DNA of 64,000 nt from positions 1,476,501 through 1,540,500 of the forward strand of contig NZ_CP016353.1 of assembly GCF_002240355.1 (NCBI RefSeq), in the 5' to 3' direction. The translations under genes and the position numbers were made by a program. The stretch is from Prauserella marina (GTDB taxonomy: Bacteria > Actinomycetota > Actinomycetes > Mycobacteriales > Pseudonocardiaceae). Below the pieces are notes generated by a model, which was not told where the DNA came from, made no database searches, and worked only from the letters and a program-made list of their open reading frames with translations. Below are positions 1 to 8,007 of this stretch, piece by piece. The stretch's first letter is position 1. Every line of letters begins with the position of its first letter.

Positions 1-1
1 C

Positions 2-3000
2 CGCCTCAACGACCTCACCGCCGAATTGCGGCGCCAGCTCAAGCCGCTCGGCAGGCAGGCGGAGATCGCGCGCAAGGCGCAGGTCGTGCAATCCGAGCTC
101 AGGGACGCGCGACTCCGGCTGCTCGGCGACGACCTGGTCACCCAGCGAGCCGACATCGCCAAGGAAGAGGCCGACGAGAACGCCGCTCGTGCCCGCCGTG
201 CCGAGGTCGAGCAGGCGCTGGAATTCGTCACCTCGGAGGAGACCGAGCTGGAAAGCTCGCTCGCCGAGGACGCGCCGCTGCTGGCCGCCGCGCAGGACAC
301 CTGGTACAAGCTTTCCGCGCTGGCCGAGCGGCTGCGCGGCACCGTGCGGCTGGCCGTCGAACGGCAGCGGCACCTTTCGGCGGACGTCGAGACCGGCGGC
401 TCCGGCAGGGACCCCGAGGAACTGCTGGCCGAGGCCGAAAGCGCCGCCGAACGCGAGGAGGAGCTCGCGGAGGCGGTCACCGAGGCCCGCGCCCTGCTGT
501 CGGACACCATCGAGCGCCGCGAACATCTCGAACAGGCCGTGCAGGCTGCCGAACGCGCACACCTCGCCGCCGTCAGGGCGATCGCGGACCGCAGGGAGGG
601 CATCGCCAAACTGACCGGCCAGGTCGAAGCCCTTCGCAGCAAGAACGGTGCGACCGCCGACGAGATCGACCGGCTCAGCACCGGTATCGACGAGGCGACC
701 GTCCGCGCGGAAACCGCCGCGGAAGAACTCGAACAGGCACGAGCCGAAGGCGGAGTCGAGGAATCCGACGACGCGGGACTGCGCGAACGGCACGACCGCG
801 CCGTCGAGGCCAACAACGCGGCCAAGGCAAGGGTCGAGGAGCTCAGCAAAGCCGAACGGGCCGCGGAGCGTGACATCGCCTCGGAAAAGGCGCGAGTCGA
901 CGCGCTGTCCATGGGCCTCAAGCGCAAGGACGGCGCGGGCGCGCTGCTCGGCGCCACCGACGACCTGCCTGGACTATTGGGTTCGGTCGCCGCGCTGCTC
1001 ACCGTCGACGCGGGATACGAGGTCGCACTCGCCGCCGCGCTCGGTCCCGTGGCCGACGCCGTGGCGGTCGCGGCCGGAGCCGACGCGCTCGCCGCGCTGC
1101 GCTACCTGAAAGCCAACGAGTCGGGAAGGGCCGGTCTCCTGCTCGGCGGCTTGTCGTCCACTGTGGATAGTGCGAACTGGCCATCGTTGCCGCACGGGGC
1201 CAGGTGGGCTCGCGAGGTCGTCAACTCGCCCGAATCACTGCGGCCCGCCGTCGAGAAGGCACTCGACAAGGTCGCCGTCGTCGCCGACCTCGAAGCGGCC
1301 CGTGAACTCGTTTCCGCGCAACCCGGAGTCACCGCCGTCACCAGCGAGGGCGACGTCTTCGGCGGACATTGGGCGGCGGGCGGATCGGCAAGGGACGAAA
1401 GCGTCATCGAGGTCCAGGCCGCCGTCGACGAGGCACAGGACCGGCTCGGCGCCGCCGAGCGCAGCCTCCAGCGCACCACGGCCGAACTCGAAGGCGCCCG
1501 CGCCGCGCAGCAGGACCGCAGGACCGAGGTCGGCGAGGCCAAGGAAGCGCTCAACGAAGCCAAAGTACGCAAAGCCCGGTCTTCCGAACGTCTCTCCAGC
1601 CTTGAGCACGCCGCGCGTTCGGCGATGTCGGAGGTCGAGCGGTTGCGCGGGCAGCGCGCGAAGGTCGAGCAGAGCAGGGACGACGTCCTCGCCAAACTGG
1701 CCGAACTCGAAGAACGTCTCGCCGCGGTGTCGGATCAGCCGGTCGACGACGACCCCGACACCACCGAACGCGACGAGGCAGCGGAAACGCTGTCGGCCGT
1801 CCGGCAGGAAGAGGTCGACGCACGACTTGCCCTGCGCACCGCCGAAGAGCGGGCGCGCGGAATCGCGGGCAAGGCCGAGGCATTGCGCCGCGCGGCGGAA
1901 GCCGAGCGGCAGGCACGGGAACGTGCCGAAAAGGCGCGGGTCGCAAGGGCGAGGGGAGCGGAGATCGCCGCGGCCGTCGTCAACGGCGGCGAACTGGCGC
2001 TCGACCGCATCGAGAACTCGCTCCAGCGGGCGGCGAGCGAGCGGGACGCCGCGCAGGCACGGCGCGAACACCGCGAGACCGCGCTCACCCAGATTCGCGG
2101 AAGGGTTCGCGAACTCACCGGGGAACTGGAAAAGCTCACCGACGTCGTCCATCGCGACGAGGTGCAGCGTGCCGAGCAGCGGCTCCGGCTGGAACAGCTC
2201 GAAGTCAAGATCACCGAGGAGTTCGGCATCGGCCTCGACGACCTCGTCGCCGAGTACGGCCCCGAGGTGCCCGTTCCTCCCGGTCAGGGCGAACTCGCCG
2301 AATACGAGGCCGCCAAGGAACGCGGCGAGACCGTCATGGCGCCGCAGCCCATCCCCTACGACAGGGCGACCCAGGCTCGCAGGGCCAAGCGCGCGGAGAA
2401 GGACCTCTCGCTGCTCGGCAAGGTGAACCCGCTAGCGCTGGAGGAGTTCGCGGCGCTGGAAGAACGCTACAAGTTCCTGTCGACCCAGCTCGAAGACCTC
2501 AAGGCGACCAGAAAAGACCTGCTCACCGTCATCAAAGAGGTCGACGACAAGATCCTGGAGGTGTTCGAGAGCGCCTACCACGACGTGGCGCGCGAGTTCG
2601 AGATCGTGTTCTCGGTGCTGTTCCCCGGTGGCGAGGGCAAGATGATCCTCACCGAGCCGGGCGACATGCTCACCACCGGCGTCGACGTCGAGGCAAGGCC
2701 ACCCGGCAAGAAGGTCAAGCGGCTCTCCCTGCTGTCCGGTGGGGAGAAGTCGCTAGTCGCCGTTGCCATGCTGGTGGCCATCTTCCGGGCGCGGCCCTCG
2801 CCGTTCTACGTGATGGACGAGGTCGAGGCCGCGCTCGACGACACCAACATGCGCAGGCTCATCGGCTTGATGGAACAACTCCGGGCCAGCTCACAGCTCA
2901 TCATCATCACGCACCAGAAGCCGACGATGGAGATCGCCGACGCGCTGTACGGCGTGAGCATGCAGGGCGACGGCATCACGAAGGTCATCTCGCAGCGGCT

Positions 3001-3295
3001 GCGCACCGAGGCCGAAGCCGAGCGGTTGCGAACGCCGAAGGTGCCCGCGGACCCCGAGGCGCCTGCGGTGCCCGAGGTGCCCGAGGTGTCCGCGGACCCC
3101 GAGGGGGTGCCGGAGCCAGAGGCGCCCGAGATGTCCGCGGTGGCGGAGGTCCCGGAGTCGGAGTCTGCGGGTTCGGCGGAGGCGCCTGGTTCGGCTGAGT
3201 TGACGGGGCCGGACGCGTCCGAGCCGGATGCCCCGGATGCCCCGGAGTCGGTTACGGCACCAGAGACGCCTGGTGCGCCGGAGCCGCGCGAGTAG
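2..3295 (+). CDS. smc: Chromosome segregation protein SMC (5' partial)
   Basis: ATPase core of the SMC-ScpAB condensin that compacts and segregates the chromosome. Only the C-terminal 1,097 or so residues are present; the N-terminal Walker A head lies upstream of base 1. Visible in order are a long Ala/Glu/Arg coiled coil, a glycine-rich hinge (about bases 930-1380), a second coiled coil, and the C-terminal ABC head with signature LSGGEK (about 2732) and Walker B YVMDEVEAALDD (about 2807). The ATPase core ends near residues ISQRLRTEAEAERL. It is followed by about 85 residues rich in Pro, Glu and Ala, an unusual extension for SMC. A 21-bp repeat array begins 14 bases after the stop. Confidence 0.97.
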   Translation, partial: RLNDLTAELRRQLKPLGRQAEIARKAQVVQSELRDARLRLLGDDLVTQRADIAKEEADENAARARRAEVEQALEFVTSEETELESSLAEDAPLLAAAQDTWYKLSALAERLRGTVRLAVERQRHLSADVETGGSGRDPEELLAEAESAAEREEELAEAVTEARALLSDTIERREHLEQAVQAAERAHLAAVRAIADRREGIAKLTGQVEALRSKNGATADEIDRLSTGIDEATVRAETAAEELEQARAEGGVEESDDAGLRERHDRAVEANNAAKARVEELSKAERAAERDIASEKARVDALSMGLKRKDGAGALLGATDDLPGLLGSVAALLTVDAGYEVALAAALGPVADAVAVAAGADALAALRYLKANESGRAGLLLGGLSSTVDSANWPSLPHGARWAREVVNSPESLRPAVEKALDKVAVVADLEAARELVSAQPGVTAVTSEGDVFGGHWAAGGSARDESVIEVQAAVDEAQDRLGAAERSLQRTTAELEGARAAQQDRRTEVGEAKEALNEAKVRKARSSERLSSLEHAARSAMSEVERLRGQRAKVEQSRDDVLAKLAELEERLAAVSDQPVDDDPDTTERDEAAETLSAVRQEEVDARLALRTAEERARGIAGKAEALRRAAEAERQARERAEKARVARARGAEIAAAVVNGGELALDRIENSLQRAASERDAAQARREHRETALTQIRGRVRELTGELEKLTDVVHRDEVQRAEQRLRLEQLEVKITEEFGIGLDDLVAEYGPEVPVPPGQGELAEYEAAKERGETVMAPQPIPYDRATQARRAKRAEKDLSLLGKVNPLALEEFAALEERYKFLSTQLEDLKATRKDLLTVIKEVDDKILEVFESAYHDVAREFEIVFSVLFPGGEGKMILTEPGDMLTTGVDVEARPPGKKVKRLSLLSGGEKSLVAVAMLVAIFRARPSPFYVMDEVEAALDDTNMRRLIGLMEQLRASSQLIIITHQKPTMEIADALYGVSMQGDGITKVISQRLRTEAEAERLRTPKVPADPEAPAVPEVPEVSADPEGVPEPEAPEMSAVAEVPESESAGSAEAPGSAELTGPDASEPDAPDAPESVTAPETPGAPEPRE

Positions 3296-3308
3296 CCGCG
3301 AGGCTCCG

Positions 3309-3413
3309 GCGCTCAGGTCGTCGAGTTCCACGCCCAGGCGGGCGAGTTCTGCGCTCAGGTCACCGAGATCCACGCCCAGGTCACCGAGATCCGCGCCCAG
3401 GCGGGCGAGTTCC
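3309..3413 (-). repeat. 21-bp tandem repeat array A1 (5 units)
   Basis: Five consecutive 21-base units start at 3309, 3330, 3351, 3372 and 3393. Each has the form (G/A)CGC(T/C)CAGG followed by TCGTCGAGTTCC, TCACCGAGATCC or GGGCGAGTTCC. This is the reverse complement of the unit in arrays A2, B, C2 and D, so the array is oriented opposite to A2. No spacers interrupt it. Confidence 0.9.
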
Positions 3414-3564
3414 GCGAAGGGTGCCTGAGCGGCAGTCCAGACCGGCAGGTTCGGGTACCGCCTCGGGTCCCGCGCGGGCAGGGCGTTCCCGGCATAGCCG
3501 CCCGAGCGAAATCGCGGCCCGGTTATCTCACCAGTGCCCGACCTGACGATGGATTTGGTGTGCC

Positions 3565-3690
3565 GACCGTGCATCTCGGCCGCCGGAGTGCGGATCTCGG
3601 CGGGCCGGGCGGGGATCTCGACGGCCTGAGCGCAGATCTCGGTGACCTGAGTGCGGATCTCGACGTCCTGGACGGGGGACTCGCGGGCAC
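3565..3690 (+). repeat. 21-bp tandem repeat array A2 with terminal cap
   Basis: Units begin at 3565 (degenerate), 3586, 3607, 3628 and 3649, with core GGATCTCGGCG or GGATCTCGACGTCCT. The array closes with a different cap unit (3670-3690) containing GGGGACTCGCG. Bases 3635-3651 are the perfect 17-base reverse complement of 3354-3370 in array A1, so the two arrays can pair in single-stranded form. Confidence 0.88.
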
Positions 3691-3756
3691 CGTCCCCGGC
3701 ACCTGGATCTCGGCAACCGGTGCCCTTAGGGCGCCGCTTCTGCCAAGATGCCCGCT

Positions 3757-4530
3757 ATGACTGAGGACGGCTGGCCCGCGGGCGACCCGCGACGCTACTT
3801 CGACGCCCCGATCGATCCCGCCCACCTCAAGGAAAGCAGTCCGAACATCTACCGGCGGGTCATGTGGTTCGCCATCGGGATCGTCGTCGGCGGCGGGCTC
3901 ACCGCACTGGGCGTGTGGGCGAGCATCGACGGCAGGTGGTGGTCGGTGCTGCTCGGCGTCATCGCCATCATCGTCGGCCTCGGCCTGCTGGTCAGGGGCG
4001 TGCTCTCGGGCAGCGCGAGTAAACCGTTTCGCGGCGGTCAGCTCGTCCCCGGCCTCGTGGTCGAGCAGGCCGACGCGGCCGTCCAGATCCTCGTGCTCGG
4101 CGACACCTCGCGCGATCCCGCCGCCTCGCCCGCGTTCGCCTACCGGCTGGTGACCTTCACCGCGAGGGAGAACACGACCTTCGTACCGGGGCAGTGGGTG
4201 CCGTGCGTGATGCACGGCTTCGTCGCGCCAGCATGGAGCCCGCGCTGGTGGAGCTTCGAAGCCTCACCGGTGACCTGGGCGACCCCCGACGCCGAGATAC
4301 TCGACAGGGCGAACAAGGCCGTCCCGCAAGCCGAGTGGGAGCAACTGCTCGGCGGCGTCGACAAGGTCGCCGAGATCCGCCGACGGTGGACCCGCCTCGG
4401 CCGGATCGACTACGAGGACCTGCACGAATCGCTGCGAAGGCCGCCGACCCGGCTCGGTGTTCCCGTCGAATGGCAGGCCGACGGCAGGGCCAGGTTCGTC
4501 GGTTCGGTCGCGGCAGGCGTGGCGGGCTGA
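3757..4530 (+). CDS. Membrane protein of unknown function
   Basis: Unrecognised 257-residue protein. The first ~35 residues are polar. Two hydrophobic segments follow back to back (WFAIGIVVGGGLTALGVWA, then a WSVLLGVIAIIVGLGLLV region), separated by a short loop. The remaining ~170 residues are soluble and Trp-rich, with no catalytic motif I recognise. This gives a two-helix anchor and a C-terminal soluble domain. The start at 3757 (MTEDGW) is preferred; an in-frame ATG at 3748 is possible. It lies downstream of repeat array A2 and converges on the DinB-like gene with a 5-base gap. Confidence 0.7.
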   Translation: MTEDGWPAGDPRRYFDAPIDPAHLKESSPNIYRRVMWFAIGIVVGGGLTALGVWASIDGRWWSVLLGVIAIIVGLGLLVRGVLSGSASKPFRGGQLVPGLVVEQADAAVQILVLGDTSRDPAASPAFAYRLVTFTARENTTFVPGQWVPCVMHGFVAPAWSPRWWSFEASPVTWATPDAEILDRANKAVPQAEWEQLLGGVDKVAEIRRRWTRLGRIDYEDLHESLRRPPTRLGVPVEWQADGRARFVGSVAAGVAG

Positions 4531-4535
4531 CCCGG

Positions 4536-5135
4536 CTACATCGGAGACGTCGTTCCGTCCCATTCGGACAGTGGCGCGCAGTGCCACCACCACCTGGTCA
4601 GGCGTTCGCGGCCGGGCAGAGCCGTCCGCCCGTTGGCCCAGCGCAGCGCGGGCCATGACTCGGCGTCCGAGGGTGCCCACGGGAAGAGCCTGCGTAGCAC
4701 CGGCTCGGCGAGGTCGTCAGGCGGCGTGAACGGCACGCCGAGACCGCGGGCGACGTCCTCGGTGTGGATCAGTAGTTCGTCGCAGCCCATCGCGACGAAC
4801 CCCGACGCGTCGGCGAGACCGTACGGATGCCACCCCCTTGCCGAGGGGTCCGCGACCGTGACGGCTGCGCCGAGCAGCGCCGCCGCCGTCGTCACGGTGC
4901 GTACCAGCTGTCCGGGCTCACCGTCGGCACGCACCGTGGTATCCGTTGTGGACAGTTCGGCATCGCCTGCCGTGAAGTCGAACGCGTACCACAGCAGGGT
5001 GTTGCCGATGTGCGCGACGATCGAGCGCGCCGGCCATTCCATGTCAGGCGCCGTCGCCGACCAGTCGGCCGAAAGATGCTCACCGAGGAACGCGGTGCAG
5101 AACTCCGTGGTCGCGGTCAGTGCTTCCGGCTTCAT
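4536..5135 (-). CDS. DinB/maleylpyruvate-isomerase-like protein
   Basis: A 199-residue protein resembling the DinB-fold mycothiol-dependent maleylpyruvate isomerase N-terminal family: an early WSATAPDMEWPARSIVAHIG stretch with a candidate metal-binding His, and a later DELLIHTEDVARGLG helix. Members use mycothiol as cofactor or act as thiol S-transferases; the substrate cannot be inferred here. The start is the ATG whose first bases overlap the stop of the upstream symporter (ATGA), so it is probably translationally coupled as the last gene of the anmK-symporter operon. An upstream extension in the same frame lies inside the symporter gene and was rejected. Confidence 0.72.
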   Translation of the reverse strand: MKPEALTATTEFCTAFLGEHLSADWSATAPDMEWPARSIVAHIGNTLLWYAFDFTAGDAELSTTDTTVRADGEPGQLVRTVTTAAALLGAAVTVADPSARGWHPYGLADASGFVAMGCDELLIHTEDVARGLGVPFTPPDDLAEPVLRRLFPWAPSDAESWPALRWANGRTALPGRERLTRWWWHCAPLSEWDGTTSPM

Positions 5136-6646
5136 TTCATGCTGCTTCCTGCCGCTCTCGGGTCGGCGTTCTCCGGGTCGGGCTTGGGATGCCGCAAGGA
5201 GAGTAGCCCGCCCACGATCAGGGTCACCGCGACACCGAGCGGAACGAAGAGCGGGAAGGCGAGCGGAACCTGCTCCCCGTCTTCGGTGAACCTGATGAAC
5301 AGCGCGAACACCGCCGAAACCGCGATGGTGCACAGGAAAGCGATGATCCCGTCACCCTGCCTTGCCCGCTTGACGAGGATCCCGAGCAGGAACGCGCCGA
5401 GCAGCGCACCGTAGGTGTAGGACTGGATGGTCAGCCCGAGTTCGACGACCGGCTGGTCGGTGCTGGTGAACAGCGACGCGAAGATCACGAAGACGCCTGC
5501 CCAGATGAGTGTCCACAGCTTGGCCTGCTTGAGAATCGACTCGTCGGAAAGGGTGCGCTTGGTGAAGCGCTGGTAGATGTCGCTGATGGTCGATGTGGAC
5601 AGCGAGTTGAGCGACGAGGAGATCGTGCTCATGGCCGCCGCGAGAATTCCCGCGACGAGCAGTCCGGAAAGGCCGGGTGGCAACTGCTCGACGATGAAGG
5701 TGGGGAACAGCTCGTCGCCGGTGCTCATGCCCATCGACTCGGGGGAGGCTCCGTTGAAGAACGACCACAGCATCGTTCCGATGAACAGGAAGAGCGCGAA
5801 CTGGATGAATACGACGAAACCGCTGGCGATCACGGCCTTCTGACTGTCCTTGACGGTCCGGCAGGCCAGCAGCCGCTGAACCATGAGCTGGTCGGCACCG
5901 TGCGAGGCCATCGCGAACAGCGCGCCGCAGATCACGGCGGTGAAGAACGCGTACTGGTTGGTCACGACGTTGGACGTGAAGTCGAAGAACTGGAACTTGC
6001 CTTCGTCCGCCGCGTTCGACAGCCAGCCCTCCGGCAGCTTCCCCGCGAGCACGAAGACGGCGGCAATGGCGCCGAGAATGTAGATGCCCATCTGGATCAC
6101 GTCGACCCACACGACGGCGCGGATGCCACCGAGATACGTGTAGATGACGGAGATCAGGGCGATCGCCGCGACGATGAACCAGTAGGGCAGGTCGAGGCCG
6201 AACGCGCCGAACATGACCTTGACCGGGATGGCCGTGGCGAACAGCCGGACGCCGTCGGCGAGCAGCCGGGTGAGCAGGAACGTCACCGAAGCCGTTCCCT
6301 GCATGCCGTTTCCGAATCTCTTGCCGAGGAATCCGTAGGCGCTCACCAGGTTTCCCGCGTAGTAGCGGGGAAGCAGCACGAACGCGACGATCACGCGGCC
6401 GATGAGGTAGCCGACCGCGAGCTGCAAATAGGTGATGTTACCGAGGTAGGCGACGGTGGGAACGCTGATGACGGTGAGCGTCGACGTCTCGGTGGCCACG
6501 ACCGAGAACGTGACCGCCCACCACGGGATGTTCCTGCTGCCGACGAAATAGTCGGTCGACGATCGCTGCTTGCCGCCGAGCCATATCCCCAGCAGTGGCG
6601 TTCCCACCAGGAAGACGGCGACGATGGCGAGGTCGAATGCGCGCAT
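5132..6646 (-). CDS. Sodium:solute symporter (SSS family)
   Basis: A 504-residue polytopic membrane protein of the sodium/solute symporter family, with about 13 hydrophobic segments. Early family features are visible (GGKQRSSTDYFVGSRNIPWW, then SVVATETSTLTVISVP), and the central SSS region carries SHGADQLMVQRLLACR. It should couple sodium influx to uptake of a small solute. It starts 9 bases after the anmK stop, so the two are surely co-transcribed. Because anmK phosphorylates 1,6-anhydro-N-acetylmuramate, the likely cargo is a cell-wall-derived amino sugar or sialic-acid-like compound; this is inference from context. Confidence 0.9.
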   Translation of the reverse strand: MRAFDLAIVAVFLVGTPLLGIWLGGKQRSSTDYFVGSRNIPWWAVTFSVVATETSTLTVISVPTVAYLGNITYLQLAVGYLIGRVIVAFVLLPRYYAGNLVSAYGFLGKRFGNGMQGTASVTFLLTRLLADGVRLFATAIPVKVMFGAFGLDLPYWFIVAAIALISVIYTYLGGIRAVVWVDVIQMGIYILGAIAAVFVLAGKLPEGWLSNAADEGKFQFFDFTSNVVTNQYAFFTAVICGALFAMASHGADQLMVQRLLACRTVKDSQKAVIASGFVVFIQFALFLFIGTMLWSFFNGASPESMGMSTGDELFPTFIVEQLPPGLSGLLVAGILAAAMSTISSSLNSLSTSTISDIYQRFTKRTLSDESILKQAKLWTLIWAGVFVIFASLFTSTDQPVVELGLTIQSYTYGALLGAFLLGILVKRARQGDGIIAFLCTIAVSAVFALFIRFTEDGEQVPLAFPLFVPLGVAVTLIVGGLLSLRHPKPDPENADPRAAGSSMK

Positions 6647-6655
6647 GGCTATCTC

Positions 6656-7867
6656 CTACCGTGACTCGGAGGGGCTGGCTACCCGTAGCCGCCGGGGTGC
6701 GGCCGGTGGTCGTCCGGGAAGCACGAGTGGTGCCCTTCCTGGAGTGATGCTGCCGAGCGGCCGTGGTCCTCCCGCTCCGGTCGCGCCGGGCACGTTGCCT
6801 GGCAGGCCGTGCCAGGTGAGCCAGCCGAGCAGCGCGGTGAGGTATGCCTCTTTGGCGTCGGAGGGCAGGCCGTGTTCGTCGCTCGCGACGACGGTGATCC
6901 GGGCGCGGAGCGCGCGTACGAGCGCGGGATTGCGCAGTCCTCCGCCGGAGGCGACGACGGCGCGCACGCCGTGGTTCGCGCAGGCGGACGCGATCGTCGC
7001 CGCGGTGAGTTCGGTGAGGGTGGCGAGCAGGTCCTCGGCGGGGACCGGCGCGAACGCGGCGACGGCTTCGTCGAGGTAAGCGGCGTTGAAGTGTTCCTTC
7101 CCCGTCGACTTGGGTGGCAACCGTTCGTAGTAGGGGTCGGCGAGCAGGCGGTCCAGCAGCCCGGGGTGCACCGTGCCGCGTGCGGCGAGCGCTCCGTCGA
7201 CGTCGCTGTGCAAGCGCCCTCCGGTGAGGGTGGTGACCGCCGCGTCGAGCAGGGCGTTGCCAGGGCCGGTGTCGTAGGCGAACACGGTGCCGTCGCCATG
7301 CACGACGGTCAGGTTGGCGATGCCGCCGATGTTGAGCGCCCCTCGCGGTGCTCCGCCGGGCTCGGGCCGCAGCCACAGCGCGTCGAGGGTGCTCGCGAGC
7401 GGCGCGCCGTGACCGCCTGCCGCGACGTCGCGGGTCCGAAAGCCGGAGACGACCGGCAGCCCGGTGCGCTCGGCGATCCAGGCGGGCTCGCCGAGCTGGA
7501 GAGTGCCGAGCGCCGTGCCGTCCTCCACCCAGTGGTACAGCGTCTGGCCAAGCGACGCGATCAGGTCGGCGTGCCCGCCGGCGTGGTCCTCGATGCCGAG
7601 CAGGGCGGCTTCCGCGAACGCCTGCCCGACTCCCGTGTCGAGCTTGGTGAGCCGCTCGGCGGTGCACGCGCCGGGTGGCAGCGCCGCGAGCAGGTCGTCC
7701 CGCAGCGCGGGCGGATAGGGCACCTCACCGTGGCCGAGCGGGGTCAGCCGGAGTTCCCGGTTTTCACCGCCCTCGGCTCGCAGGTCCGCGACGGCGACGT
7801 CGACGCCGTCGACGGAGGTACCGGAGATGAGCCCGACGACTCGCAGGCTTCCGCTGGAATCCGCCAC
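6656..7867 (-). CDS. anmK: Anhydro-N-acetylmuramic acid kinase
   Basis: Converts 1,6-anhydro-N-acetylmuramate plus ATP to MurNAc-6-phosphate, the entry step for recycling cell-wall muramic acid in the cytosol. 403 residues, normal family size. Motifs: the N-terminal nucleotide-binding GLISGTSVDGVDVA (residues ~11-24), central SGFRTRDVAAGGHGAPLA, then LNIGGIANLTVVHGDG and AYDTGPGNALLDA. The start is a GTG with no clear Shine-Dalgarno, and a candidate promoter (TTGCGC, 17 bases, TAGACC) puts transcription start very near it, suggesting a leaderless message. A DasR-like operator overlaps the -10 region. It is the first gene of a three-gene operon. murQ and nagZ are not in the window. Confidence 0.93.
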   Translation of the reverse strand: MADSSGSLRVVGLISGTSVDGVDVAVADLRAEGGENRELRLTPLGHGEVPYPPALRDDLLAALPPGACTAERLTKLDTGVGQAFAEAALLGIEDHAGGHADLIASLGQTLYHWVEDGTALGTLQLGEPAWIAERTGLPVVSGFRTRDVAAGGHGAPLASTLDALWLRPEPGGAPRGALNIGGIANLTVVHGDGTVFAYDTGPGNALLDAAVTTLTGGRLHSDVDGALAARGTVHPGLLDRLLADPYYERLPPKSTGKEHFNAAYLDEAVAAFAPVPAEDLLATLTELTAATIASACANHGVRAVVASGGGLRNPALVRALRARITVVASDEHGLPSDAKEAYLTALLGWLTWHGLPGNVPGATGAGGPRPLGSITPGRAPLVLPGRPPAAPRRLRVASPSESR

Positions 7868-7870
7868 TGG

Positions 7871-7886
7871 AGTGGTCTAATCCACG
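7871..7886 (-). promoter_or_regulatory. DasR-like (dre) operator before anmK
   Basis: AGTGGTCTAATCCACG resembles the DasR-responsive element A(C/G)TGGTCTAGACCA(C/G)T: the left nine bases fit and CCAC is kept on the right. It sits immediately upstream of the anmK GTG and over the proposed -10. DasR is the GlcNAc-phosphate-responsive repressor of amino-sugar genes in actinobacteria, which suits an amino-sugar kinase. The match is imperfect. Confidence 0.5.
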
Positions 7887-8007
7887 GTGCGCCGCGGCGC
7901 AAGACATCAGGTGACATTTTCGCCAAAAGTACGCAGTCCAGGTTGAATGCTCACCGTCGGAGCAGGGGCGCCAGGGCGGGGCCCGGCGCGAATGCGAGGA
8001 TGGCCGG

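Larger units (their letters stand above)
3296..3756. other. 461-bp intergenic region with two inverted 21-bp repeat arrays
   Basis: Non-coding stretch between smc and the membrane-protein gene. It holds array A1 (3309-3413) and array A2 (3565-3690) in opposite orientation, separated by about 150 bases in which I see no gene. ORFs crossing it on both strands are open only because the repeat length (21) is a multiple of three, and none has a convincing ribosome binding site. Confidence 0.85.
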
